From: Saprospiraceae bacterium | GTDB taxonomy: Bacteria > Bacteroidota > Bacteroidia > Chitinophagales > Saprospiraceae | Length of the DNA: 64,000 bases | Direction: 5' to 3' | NCBI GenBank assembly: GCA_016716335.1 | Contig: JADJWN010000003.1 | Span: 124,001 to 188,000, forward strand | Shown: positions 46,798 to 57,074 of the stretch, piece after piece | How positions within the stretch are numbered: the first letter of the stretch is position 1 | Layout: every line of letters begins with the position of its first letter | Made by a program: the position numbers and the translations under genes | Notes under the pieces: generated by a model | What the model was told of the DNA's origin: nothing | The model's input: the letters and a program-made list of their open reading frames with translations, nothing else | Databases searched by the model: none

Positions 46798-49338
46798 ATG
46801 AAGTGGATCACCCCATTTTTGTTTCTTTTTTCTGTCGTGGTATCCGGACAGGATTATTTTACTGCCAGATATGCTCCTTTTGACAGGAAGGTAATGTCTC
46901 CGGCATCATTTCTTGGGCATGCTATTGGCGATAGACACACCCGTCATGATGAGATCCTGCGATACTTCAGGTATTTGGCAGAGGTGTCCGATAAGGCTAA
47001 ATTTATGGAATATGGCCGTACACATGAAGGCAGGTTATTAAGTTTGCTCTGTGTCTCATCTAAGGCTAATCTCAATGATTTGAACGAAATACAAAAGAAA
47101 CATACCGGTGCTGCTTTTGGTGATAAATTTTCGGATAATGCCTATGATATACCCTTGATCATCAATATGGGATATAGTGTACATGGCAATGAGCCCTCGA
47201 CCAGTGAAGCTGCTCTGCTCACGGCTTATGTGCTTGTAGCTTCTGAGAGTCCGCTGATAAAAAATATATTACAGCACAATGTCATTTTTATTGACCCTGT
47301 ACTCAACCCCGACGGGAGAGAAAGACATAGTCAGTGGGCCAATCAGTACAGAGCAAAAAATCTGGTAGCGGATAAGTACGATGCCGAACACAATGAAAGC
47401 TGGCCCCGGGGCAGGGGAAATCACTACTGGTTTGATCTCAACAGAGACTGGTTGCTCGGAATCCAACCTGAAAGCAGGGCCAAGCTATCCTGGTATCATC
47501 AGTGGTATCCCAATGTCATAGGAGATTTTCATGAAATGGGCACCAACAGCACTTTTTTCTTCGAGCCCATGAAAACCAATGGGTCTAAAAATCCGATTAT
47601 GCCCAAGGAGAATTATGGTGAGCTGACTGACCTGTTTGCATCCTATTTTGTAAAATACCTCGACAGTATCGGTTCATTATATTTTACCAAGGAGGTTTTC
47701 GATGGTACCTATCCCGGATACGGGTCATCATACGGTGATTTGCAGGGTGGATTGGCTTTATTGTTTGAGCAGGCAAGTTCCCGCGGACATCTGCAGGAAA
47801 CATCGATGGGCGATATAACAATTGCATTTACAATACGTAATCAGTTTGTGTCTTCGATGGCTACCCTCGAAGCAGCATTGAATCATCGGAAAGTACTCCG
47901 CAAATACCAGTATGAATTTTTTGTTTCTGCTCTGAAAAACGCTGCCTCGTCGGGGGTACACGGATATATATTTGACGAATCCTATGACCTGGGTAAGCTG
48001 TATGCCTTTATGGATAAGTTGTTTTTACATAAAATAAAGGTGTACAGGAATAAGGCCGGAAACGGATTTATTGTACCGGCTGCTCAGCCTCAATACCGGA
48101 TGGTACAGACTTTTTTCGAGACCTATAAAGAATACAGAGACAGTGTTTTTTACGATGCGTCTGCATGGTCAGTGGCCAATTTTTATGGAATCAATTATAA
48201 GCCGGTCACTAAAAAACCGGACCTCGGCGATGAAATAAAATCAGTCAATGAGCTGGTGAAAAGACAGAGTCCTGCACTTTCACAATATGCCTATGTCATA
48301 GATTGGGATGATTGCAACAGCCCGGGGGCATTGTCTTACCTTCAGCAAAAATCGGTGAGATGTATGGTGGCATTCCGGCCATTCACCATCATGGCCGATG
48401 GAAAGGCTCAGAGTTTCAATTATGGAGCTATACTTATCCCTGTATCCAAACAGGAGGCTGAGGCCACGATTCTGCATAAATGGATAAAAGAAGCGGCAGA
48501 GCGTTACAATGTTCCGGTTTATTCACTGTCAGGAGGGTATAGTCTGGAGGGTATTGATCCCGGCAGCAGACATATGCAGGCACTTGAGCTACCCAGGGTA
48601 CTTATGCTTATAGGAGATGGTGTCAGTGCTACCGAAGCAGGTGAAGTATGGCATATGATGGATCACCGCACTGTACTTCCTGTGACTAAGGTGTGGTTGT
48701 CACAATTGTCGTCGATTGAGTGGGACAGATACAATACTCTGGTAATGGTATCGGGTAGCTACACTACCATGGATTCCACCAAAATAGCGACTCTAAAAAA
48801 CTGGGCAGGCAAAGGCAATACGATTATTGCCATCGGCAGAGGCACAGAATTTCTGGTAAAGAAGAAGGTGGTGAATGAGAAACTGGTGGAACCACCCAAA
48901 AAGGACTCTATCACAGAAAAATTTGCCTTCGAAAAAGCGGATGAAATTTTAGGCAGAGAAAGTCTGGGCGGTGCCCTATTCAGAGCGGAGATTGACAGGA
49001 CACACCCCCTGGCATTCGGATACAGAAGCAATCAGATACCTGTGTATAAAAATAACAATATCTGGCTGGCACCCTCAGAAAACAGCTTTTCGACAGTGTA
49101 CAGGTATGCATCCAATCCGCATATTGACGGGTACATTTCTCCCAATAATCTCAATCACTATATGCCCAAATCGGCAGGAGCTGTTATCAGCCAGATAGGC
49201 AAGGGCAGAGCCATACTTTTTGCGGATAATCCGAATTTCAGGGGCACGCTGTATTCCACTGACCGAATGATGATGAATGCCATATTCTTCGGAAAGTTGA
49301 TGAATGTACCTGCCCGCCAGAGTTGGGACGAGGATTGA
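46798..49338 (+). CDS. M14-family zinc carboxypeptidase, secreted
   Basis: The 846-residue protein starts with a signal peptide (MKWITPFLFLFSVVVSGQ). An M14 domain at about residues 40-380 has the zinc ligands in SVHGNEPSTSE (His and Glu near 128-131) and GDFHEMG (His near 245), and a probable catalytic Glu in LLFEQASSRGH. The remaining ~460 residues form a family-specific region ending VPARQSWDED, with a segment like a class I glutamine amidotransferase fold (VLMLIGDGVS). There is no T9SS sorting domain, so it is probably periplasmic. It follows pyrC by 47 bp. Confidence 0.85.
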   Translation: MKWITPFLFLFSVVVSGQDYFTARYAPFDRKVMSPASFLGHAIGDRHTRHDEILRYFRYLAEVSDKAKFMEYGRTHEGRLLSLLCVSSKANLNDLNEIQKKHTGAAFGDKFSDNAYDIPLIINMGYSVHGNEPSTSEAALLTAYVLVASESPLIKNILQHNVIFIDPVLNPDGRERHSQWANQYRAKNLVADKYDAEHNESWPRGRGNHYWFDLNRDWLLGIQPESRAKLSWYHQWYPNVIGDFHEMGTNSTFFFEPMKTNGSKNPIMPKENYGELTDLFASYFVKYLDSIGSLYFTKEVFDGTYPGYGSSYGDLQGGLALLFEQASSRGHLQETSMGDITIAFTIRNQFVSSMATLEAALNHRKVLRKYQYEFFVSALKNAASSGVHGYIFDESYDLGKLYAFMDKLFLHKIKVYRNKAGNGFIVPAAQPQYRMVQTFFETYKEYRDSVFYDASAWSVANFYGINYKPVTKKPDLGDEIKSVNELVKRQSPALSQYAYVIDWDDCNSPGALSYLQQKSVRCMVAFRPFTIMADGKAQSFNYGAILIPVSKQEAEATILHKWIKEAAERYNVPVYSLSGGYSLEGIDPGSRHMQALELPRVLMLIGDGVSATEAGEVWHMMDHRTVLPVTKVWLSQLSSIEWDRYNTLVMVSGSYTTMDSTKIATLKNWAGKGNTIIAIGRGTEFLVKKKVVNEKLVEPPKKDSITEKFAFEKADEILGRESLGGALFRAEIDRTHPLAFGYRSNQIPVYKNNNIWLAPSENSFSTVYRYASNPHIDGYISPNNLNHYMPKSAGAVISQIGKGRAILFADNPNFRGTLYSTDRMMMNAIFFGKLMNVPARQSWDED

Positions 49339-49356
49339 AGGCGTTAGTGCGTTTTA

Positions 49357-49893
49357 TTACTGCCCCGCATATTTTTCTTTAAGGATATGCAGATGGTGGG
49401 CGGTATGGTATGCATTCCACATCAGCATCTCCCGCAGGATAAGTTTTCCCATCAGGGGATGAGGCAGGATGACAGTATCCAGCTCTTTTTCGTGAAGTGC
49501 TTTGGTTTTCTGATTGAGCTTATCATTGAGAGATTTGAGTTTGTCCAGCCAGCTTTTCAGATTCTGTGAATTTACCTCCGGCATATTTTTCGAAAAGGGT
49601 GATACCACATTTCCTGCGCTACGGAGTTTTTCGTTGTATCTGTGCACTACCTCCTCAAAGGTCCTGGAGGGTCGGTTGCTTTTACCAAATTTCCATTTGA
49701 GCAAAAACATGGGCATGGCTAAGGCCTTGAGCAAGGCCTCTTCGCTTTGCACCAGATGTACGACGTGCTGCCCTGCAGTCCATTTATCCACAGAAGGCCG
49801 AAAAGTAAAGAAATCTGCGGGTTTATGATCAAAAAATTGATTCAGATTATAGTAGTTTGAATTCAGTAAATTGATGATTTCGTCGGGATTCAT
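49357..49893 (-). CDS. DinB-like four-helix protein
   Basis: The 178-residue protein is all helical. It has the DinB_2 pattern: a first helix with LNSNYYNLNQFFD, KPSVDKWTAGQHVVHLVQSEEALL (His near the metal site) and a final NAYHTAHHLHILKE helix with the His cluster. The superfamily includes bacillithiol-dependent transferases and metal-binding proteins, and the substrate is unknown. It is convergent with the M14 gene, 18 bp away. The gap 49894-50048 shows nothing further. Confidence 0.85.
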   Translation of the reverse strand: MNPDEIINLLNSNYYNLNQFFDHKPADFFTFRPSVDKWTAGQHVVHLVQSEEALLKALAMPMFLLKWKFGKSNRPSRTFEEVVHRYNEKLRSAGNVVSPFSKNMPEVNSQNLKSWLDKLKSLNDKLNQKTKALHEKELDTVILPHPLMGKLILREMLMWNAYHTAHHLHILKEKYAGQ

Positions 49894-50048
49894 GAAATTA
49901 TATTATTTTGGTTATTCAGTTTTCTGTGTTTTCCGAATTTGCTGTCTATTACAGCTTCATTCAATGATTGCATTGATTTTTTTCCGGGTTTGTTCTGTTG
50001 TATTACAATCAGATTTATCCGATATCTTTCAATACTTATCTGATGAGT

Positions 50049-50561
50049 TCAAATTACTCCGATATGAATTTTTTGCCCGATACTTTCCTCAAAAAAATGG
50101 TGCAGGGTAAACATCTGTTCAGCCCCTAACTTTTGACCGAACTGGCTTAAAAGGTACAGAATCAGTGCCACAATCGCCAAAGCCGGAAGCAGCCATAAAA
50201 TATTACTGTCCATGCCCAGCATTTTCTGCGAGAAACCTACGATTGAGATAAACGTAAAAAGCACGCCTATAGCCAGATAGCTCAAGGCAAACATGGTCCA
50301 AACATTGGGCATCGGGCCATAAGTGCCTATCAAGCGGATTTTACTGGGTTGATTTTCGTGTTCGAGCATCAGAATACTCAGTTGGGGAGACCAGAAATGT
50401 CGTTCTTTATCAGGCATCCTGAGCGTGATGTGATCCTGCATGGCTATGCCTCTGCAGGGAGCATCGGGGTTTTTCAGCGATATCTTTACTCGCTCGATAA
50501 TCTCGGGGATAGGCTGGTCTGTCTCAATTTCAAATCTTGGTCTGACTCTGAAGCTGGCCAT
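50049..50561 (-). CDS. Two-helix membrane protein, function unknown
   Basis: The 170-residue protein has a cytoplasmic N-terminal half starting MASFRVRPRFEIETDQPI, two membrane helices (about 90-112 and 120-142) and a short tail. No domain was recognised. It is transcribed divergently from ppk1 across a 168-bp gap, in which I see no strong promoter match. Confidence 0.65.
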   Translation of the reverse strand: MASFRVRPRFEIETDQPIPEIIERVKISLKNPDAPCRGIAMQDHITLRMPDKERHFWSPQLSILMLEHENQPSKIRLIGTYGPMPNVWTMFALSYLAIGVLFTFISIVGFSQKMLGMDSNILWLLPALAIVALILYLLSQFGQKLGAEQMFTLHHFFEESIGQKIHIGVI

Positions 50562-50729
50562 TATTTAGTTCAGTTTTTAGTGTAAAATTGCTATCGGGCT
50601 CAAATTGCTTCAAAATTAAGTTTTTTATTTCATAACCTGAAAATTGTGCTTATTAATAAAATTGCCCCAATTTTGCAACCATTGCCTGGGCCTGATTATT
50701 GATTTATTCATACAATCGACTTTTAAGAT

Positions 50730-52812
50730 ATGCAGAGATATATACACAGAGATATAAGCTGGCTTTCGTTCAATCATCGGGTGCTGCAGGAAGCCAAGGA
50801 TCCATTGGTGCCATTGTTTGAGCGGTTGAAGTTTCTGGCTATCTATTCATCCAATCTCGATGAGTTTTTCAGAGTTCGGGTGGCTAATCATCGCAGTCTG
50901 GCCAAGGCAGATAAGGATACAAGAAAGAATCTGGACTTTGAGCCTGAGGATGTGATCAGACAAATACTGGACATAGCCAATCAGCACCAGCTGGAGTTCA
51001 GTCAGATTTTTGAGAAGAGCATAGTGCCGGAGCTGAAAAAAAACGGGATTCAGCTGATTACCAGAAAAAATTACACCAAAGAACAGGTAGAATTTGTGGA
51101 CACCTACTTCAATGAGTACATGTTGCCCTTCGTACAGCCTGTCATTCTGGTGGGTAAAAAAATCAAACCTTTTCTCAACAACGGTGCTTTGTATCTCGCC
51201 TTGCACCTTACCAGCAAGGATATACCCAAGCCTATTTCAGAGTATGCCATCGTCAAGATTCCTTCCGACCATCTGTCGAGATTTCTGGAGCTGCCGTCCA
51301 AGGACCCCAATATAAAACAAATCACCATGCTGGACGATGCAGTACGACACAGTATCAGATTGATATTTCCCGGTTATGATATTCAGGATTCCTACTCTAT
51401 CAAACTTACGAGAGATGCGGAGCTTTATATTGATGACGAATATTCGGGAGACCTGATCAGTAAAATTAAGAAATCACTCAATAAAAGAAGTATCGGGGAG
51501 GCATCACGGATGGTGTATGACCGGTCTATGCCCAAGCATCTGCTGGATTATCTGATGTATGTTTTTGATCTGGATAAGTTTGACTTATTGCCGGAAGGCA
51601 GATATCACAATAATGCGGATTTTTTCAAGTTTCCCGATTATAATCTCACACATCTCAAGGATCAGCCTTTGCCTGCCATACGGATTCAGGATCTGGAGGA
51701 AAGTGAAAGTATATTTGAGAAGATCAAGGAAAAGGACTACATGATACATGTACCCTATCACAGCTACAATTCTGTGATTAAGTTTTTTGAAGATGCGGCC
51801 AAAGACCCGGATGTAACCCACATTAAAATAGTACAGTACCGTGTAGCCAAAACGTCAAAAATAATGATGGCCATCAAGGACGCTGTAAAAAATGGAAAAC
51901 AGGTCAGTGCCTTTATCGAAGTGAAAGCGAGATTTGATGAAGAGGCCAATCTCAGATGGGGTGAAGAGCTCGAAAAAGCCGGGGTCAATGTGCATTACAG
52001 TATGCCGGGATTCAAGGTGCACTCCAAAATAGCTTTGATCCGCAGGCTGGAAGGAGGAAAACCCAATCTGTACGCATATCTGAGTACCGGTAATTTTCAT
52101 GAGGATACCGCCAAGATATACTCTGATTTCGGCATTTTTACCACCCATAAAACCATGACGGCCGAAGTGGCAAGGATATTTACCTTTCTGGAAACCCGTC
52201 AAAGACCTGTGGTACCCTTCGAGTTGCTGGGGGTAGGGTTGTTCAATCTGAAGGAAAAGTTTATGGAACTTATCCATAGGGAAATTAAACATGCCAAAGC
52301 AGGTAAAAAGGCCGAGATGGTACTAAAAATGAACAGCATCCAGGATCAGGAAATGATTGATCTCTTGTATGAGGCAAGCCGGCATGGTGTGAAAATAAAA
52401 ATGATTATCCGGGGGTCCTGTTCCATTGTCGCCTCCTACCCGGGTCTGAGTGAAAATATTGAGGCAATTTCGATCGTGGACAGATTTCTGGAGCACGCCA
52501 GAGTATTTATTTTTCACAATAATGGAAATGAAGAAGTGTACCTCCTCAGCTGACTGGATGGTAAGAAATCTGCATTACCGGGTAGAGACTTTATTTCCGA
52601 TTCTGGATCCTGAAATTGCCAAAACCATCAGTACCTGTATGCAGATACAGCTTCACGACAATGTCAAGGCCAGGATTCTGGATCTCGAACAAAAAAATCA
52701 TTACAAAAAAGATACAAATGACATTGCTGTCAGAGCACAGATAGAAACCTACTATTACATCAGAAGGAAAGAAGAAGCCAGACTGCAATCCATTAAAGTT
52801 TCAGAAAATTGA
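50730..52812 (+). CDS. ppk: Polyphosphate kinase 1, split by a frameshift
   Basis: PPK1 builds polyphosphate from ATP. The first frame (to 52553) has the N domain (ISWLSFNHRVLQEA), the middle domain and both phospholipase-D-like halves with the catalytic His in GFKVHSKIALI and STGNFHEDTAKIY. The second frame carries the end, SSADWMVRNLHYRVE to the stop at 52812. Together they make about 693 residues, normal for the family. The join is near 52538-52548 with a net +1 shift. Restoring two bases gives VYLSSADWM as in other PPK1s. The enzyme is otherwise intact, so a sequence error is likely. purB follows closely. Confidence 0.88.
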
Positions 52813-52826
52813 CAAATCACCCTAAT

Positions 52827-54160
52827 ATGTTGACAGCAATATCACCCATAGATGGACGGTATCATGGTAAAACAAAAGCTTTGTCTGACTATTTTTCGGA
52901 ATATGCCTTGATAAAATACAGAGTCTATGTGGAGATACAATATCTCATTGCACTAAGCGAAATACCACTGCCTCAATTAGCTTCCATGACTGAGGAGGAC
53001 AAAGAACGGCTCATGCAGATACATGAAACATTTGATCTCAAAGATGCCCAGCATATAAAGGATATAGAACGTACCACCAATCACGATGTAAAGGCTGTCG
53101 AGTATTTTATCAAGGAAAAAATGGTTTTCCAGGGAATATCTCACTTCAAGGAGTTTGTGCATTTTGGTCTGACTTCTCAGGATATCAATAATACCGCCAC
53201 TCCCATGATGATACGTGATGGATTGTACAAGGTCCTGATTCCTGAATTGATGGTATTGATTCAGCAGATAGAGCAAATGGCCGGACAATACAAAGGTATT
53301 CCGATGTTGGCAAGAACTCATGGACAGCCGGCATCTCCTACCACACTGGGCAAGGAATTCAGTGTCTTTCATGAGAGACTGGAGTCCGAAATGGTACATC
53401 TGAAACCATCGTCCTCAAGGCTAAATTCGGGGGAGCTACCGGTAATTTTAATGCGCATAAGGTGGCCTATCCAGGTATTAACTGGAAAAAGTTTGGGGAT
53501 GCCTTTGTGGCAAAGCTGGGCTTGGTCCGCTCAAAATATACAACTCAGATAGCACATTATGATGACCTTGCAGCCCTTTTTCACAGCCTGAGCAGAATGA
53601 ATACCATCTTGATGGATTTGTGCAGAGATATCTGGACCTACATATCCATGGATTACTTCAAGCAAAAAGTAGTAGCCGGAGAAGTCGGTTCGTCAGCTAT
53701 GCCACACAAAGTAAATCCCATTGATTTTGAGAATGCTGAAGGAAATATCGGATTGGCGAATGCCATATTTTACCATCTGGCTGAAAAATTACCTGTATCC
53801 AGACTACAGCGGGACCTGACAGACAGCACAGTATTAAGGAATGTGGGGGTACCATTTGCACACAGTCTCATCGCTTATACCTCTATTCAGAAAGGACTAT
53901 CCAAGCTGTTGCTCAATGAAATCAGATTGTATGCAGATCTGGAGGCCAATTGGGCTGTGGTGGCGGAAGCTATACAGAACATCCTCAGAAGGGAAAACTA
54001 TCCTGAACCCTACGAAGCATTGAAAGCACTTACAAGAGGGAAAGCCGAAATTACCCGTCATGATATCCACCAATTTATAGATAGCCTTGAGATCAAAGAA
54101 GAGCTGAAAAATGAATTAAAAGCCATTACACCGCATAATTATATCGGGTATTATGAATAA
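52827..54160 (+). CDS. purB: Adenylosuccinate lyase, split by a frameshift
   Basis: PurB cleaves fumarate from SAICAR and adenylosuccinate in purine synthesis. The first frame (ATG at 52827 to about 53400) has LTAISPIDGRY, TTNHDVKAVEYF, HFGLTSQDINN and ARTHGQPASPTTLGKE. The second frame has KFGGATGNFNAHKVAYPG, the lyase signature GSSAMPHKVNPIDFENAEGN and an intact C-terminus. One A added to the run at 53403-53405 joins them. Total length of about 445 residues is normal. PurB is needed for purine synthesis and no second copy is visible, so the frameshift is probably a sequence error. The start follows the ppk1 stop by 14 bp. Confidence 0.88.
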
Positions 54161-54240
54161 GTTATGGGAAGATTATTAGACTTAATTTTTTTAAGATGTC
54201 TACAGAAATTTAATCTAATTTTCAAGTTATTATCATGTAC

Positions 54241-54807
54241 CTAGGGCTTCTTTATTAAATTTCCGAGTTTCATATCATATAATTCTTTATGGAAAAAATT
54301 TGTGGAGCAGGTTAATTTACATTCTGTTACCGGAATAAAAATCTCAACTTTGTCATTTATATAATTAATTGAAAGTTGTCCGGCAAAATCATAAAAAAGC
54401 TGTTTATCAAAATTTTCAAGGACAATTGTTTCATCATTATTTTTTGAAATATACCTGCTTTTAAAAGATGTATTCTTGAAAAAATGCTCACGTTTTAGGA
54501 TTATTGAGTCTGATTTAAATTTTCTGTATATTGCATTATAAATCGTTAAAGAATATAAAAAATGAGAAATTATATCTTTATCCATGTTTGATTTGATTCT
54601 TACAATATTTTCATCTATGTACTTTGATTTTGGATCAGTTCCTTCAGAATCAATAAATAGAGAAAAAAATACTGAATCAAATTTTAAATTATTATAAAAT
54701 TTATAATTTTTATAGATTGCAGTACTTTTATTATATTGTACAACTTTCTTTTGGCATGAAAATGTAAAAAAAGTAATAATAGGTAAATAAAAAATAAATT
54801 TAAACAT
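54241..54807 (-). CDS. Small AT-rich lipoprotein, function unknown
   Basis: The 188-residue protein has a lipoprotein signal (FYLPIITFFTFSC, Cys at about residue 18) and a Lys/Asn/Ile/Tyr-rich body with no recognised domain. Its base composition is visibly more AT-rich than its neighbours, which suggests recent gain. It lies 6 bp behind the cysteine-rich lipoprotein gene on the same strand, so the two are likely co-transcribed. An immunity or companion role is only a guess from this order. Confidence 0.65.
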   Translation of the reverse strand: MFKFIFYLPIITFFTFSCQKKVVQYNKSTAIYKNYKFYNNLKFDSVFFSLFIDSEGTDPKSKYIDENIVRIKSNMDKDIISHFLYSLTIYNAIYRKFKSDSIILKREHFFKNTSFKSRYISKNNDETIVLENFDKQLFYDFAGQLSINYINDKVEIFIPVTECKLTCSTNFFHKELYDMKLGNLIKKP

Positions 54808-54813
54808 ATGCGA

Positions 54814-56419
54814 CTATTTAGGTGGACAGGGAGGATTAATAAATTTTATAAATTCCGCATCAGTGCTTTCTGTTATGCCAAACATAATTAATGGTGCATT
54901 AGAGTTTGGACCAAACATAATGTAGGACTCCAACGGTTGGCCACTTCCATAAGTCACTCCTTGATTTTGCAAATATCCATTAGCTAAATACCTTGAATTT
55001 GAAGGGTTTGCGCTGAGTGTAAAATCCAAATCAAAGCTTCCCTTAATTGTTATTCCTCCAGATGTGACAAAAGTTGACTGACCGCAAGTTTTAGAAGTTC
55101 CCATATTTGTAAAATAACGACTCAGGTCGAATTTCGCAGAACCGCCAAAACAATTAACGTATAGATGCTGACCTCGTATAGCTTTTAAAAGTTGAGAAAA
55201 AATTTGATCACAGCTTGAAGTTTCCCAGTCAATTGGAGGCATACTCCATTGGTCTTCACCACATAAACTGCCTGAAATTAGTTTTAATTTATCACTTTGA
55301 CTAGTAATTCCTAAAGCAGTGAAAATTTCGCTTAAATTATCCAATTTATTCAAATCCACAACTGCCATTCCACCCAATGCTTGGTTTATCGCATCTTCCA
55401 ATCCCTGCTGGGAATATTTATTGTTTTTACATAATTCGTTTTCTATAAAATTCCAATTAAGATTTACACTTCTGCCATTATGGCAAGGGCTCACCAGTTT
55501 CTGGCTGCTCAACTCAATAATTCGTTTCAATACCTCCGGATTCGACTGTCTGCAATCTGCCAAAGTGGGGCCTGAATTGTTTTCATTGTTATTATTACCG
55601 CTCCCGGGATTACCTCCGGGATTGTTACCTCCAATAGGGCCTCCACTTCCTGCAAATGCTCCCGGATCCATGATTTGATTACAGATTAATTCTGCTCTGT
55701 ATGAATATCTTGAATAATCGTATCGAACGAAATTTACCCCAAGCGTCCAGTATTGGGTTTCCTGTATGTATTCTACCCAATAACATCTCTCCCCTCTTGT
55801 TTCCAGATTGCTTTCATTAAGTGGATTATGAAAGGTATTATTGGCTAAATCACAATCTACTTGTAAAATGGCATACCGAAGTATAATACCATTGTAGTGG
55901 CAAACTCACGGATAATTCTGAATATTTCTCGCTTTCATCCAAAGTTAATGATGATAATCCTGGCAATGTATGCAAAGCATCCCTCCGAATCATTTTAAAA
56001 TACATAGAATCTGAGCCTTCAACTCTGTGCACTAGCATGACAGCATCAATTCTGTTGGTATCTAATTTGGAAAATGGCAGAATCAATAATTCATCCCCGT
56101 TATTTTCTGATGTAATGGCTTCCTCCATACAGGATATCCGATGGTATTGACCAGATGGAGTACTATGAAGTATTGATATGAAAAATCCTTTGACAGCATC
56201 TACTTGAGCCTCTCTGGATCTGGATTTAACAGTACTTGCACCTGATGGCTTGTAGTGTTTATTAGCTTGCGCAAAGTAAGAATCGCTGACAAAATTCGCC
56301 ACCAGATCAGATGTAGCAGGATGGGTATCCTGTTCTGAAATCACATCTTTATGACATCCCTGCGTAGAAAATAAAAACAGCACCAACATTGAAAACGAAA
56401 GTAAACGTAAATTTTTCAT
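54814..56419 (-). CDS. Cysteine-rich lipoprotein with Gly/Asn linker, split by a frameshift
   Basis: Frame one (56419-55850) starts with a lipoprotein signal (MLVLFLFSTQGC) and a ~170-residue domain. Frame two is open from just after a stop at about 55905 down to 54814 and reads VCHYNGIILRYAILQVDC, then YWTLGVNFVRYDYSRYSYR, before the first ATG at 55671, so the apparent short ORF there is not the true start. Joining near 55905 (net +1) yields about 535 residues. A Gly/Asn/Pro linker (GGPIGGNNPGGNPG) precedes a C-terminal ~245-residue domain with eight cysteines. No family was recognised. The Cys content fits an exported, disulfide-bonded protein. Confidence 0.65.
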
Positions 56420-56804
56420 GGTAAAAATACTTGTAAATTTTAAAATAATCAGTCTCGTCAGGAAATCATTTATTAGATTTTGGAAATAAATTTTCAGACG
56501 AGAGCATAGTCCGATATAATCTCATTGTCGGGCCAAAGATTGTTTTTTTTTTTTTCAGATCTGCAATACCTTATTTTGGGTAATTTTTATATTGATTGAA
56601 TTTTAATGTGTATTTATTTGATGTTCAGACATTTTAATAAATGCAGGAGTTTCATTTTGTTCAAACATATTGGAATTATTTTCAGAATAATCAAATTTTA
56701 GTTGACTATCAATGACAGGAAAATATTTATGGAATAAACCTTCCGATATTGCTAAATTGTAACTATCCTGCTATAATAGTAATAGGACTATCATTGATTT
56801 TGTC

Positions 56805-56842
56805 CCAAGCCTACTGCGTGGCAAGTTACGCTACAGGCTTGG
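56805..56842. repeat. 38-bp imperfect inverted repeat
   Basis: CCAAGCCT (56805-56812) pairs with AGGCTTGG (56835-56842), and inside it GCGT pairs with ACGC across mismatches, forming a long hairpin. It looks like a small intergenic repeat element, but only one copy is in the window. Confidence 0.45.
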
Positions 56843-56965
56843 CAGGCTGCGATTTAGTGCTGGTGCTATATAAGTTTGCATATTATGACAAAAAGCGTGT
56901 CCAGTCAAAATATAAGTTATTTTGTCATGTTATACATGGATTACCTCTGTGGTTACAAATATTGC

Positions 56966-56978
56966 ACCCCTCCGGGGT
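56966..56978. repeat. Short GC-rich hairpin ACCCC/GGGGT
   Basis: ACCCC-TCC-GGGGT forms a tight hairpin, unusual in this AT-rich stretch. There is no T-run on either side that would make it a clear terminator. Confidence 0.3.
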
Positions 56979-57074
56979 TATGGTTGAATTGTAACATAAA
57001 TATAATGATAATTAAAAGGTTACCAAATAGGTTATCAATAAATATAACTGTACCGGCTGAAACTTGCTGAATTT

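Larger units (their letters stand above)
56420..57074. other. Gene-free AT-rich region with inverted repeats
   Basis: No convincing gene lies in this 655-bp gap, and the plus-strand frames here show no protein features. It contains two inverted repeats, listed separately. It separates the lipoprotein pair from the FAD oxidoreductase operon end. Confidence 0.5.

Noticed and set aside
49871..50110. 79-aa plus-strand ORF between the DinB-like and two-helix membrane genes
   Set aside because: It overlaps two better-supported minus-strand genes, and its composition is simply T-rich.
52530..52560. Programmed frameshifting in ppk1 and purB
   Set aside because: No slippery heptamer with a downstream structure was seen at the junctions, and neither family is known for recoding.
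56749..56994. 81-aa plus-strand ORF in the intergenic gap
   Set aside because: It runs through both inverted repeats and has no domain or credible start signal.
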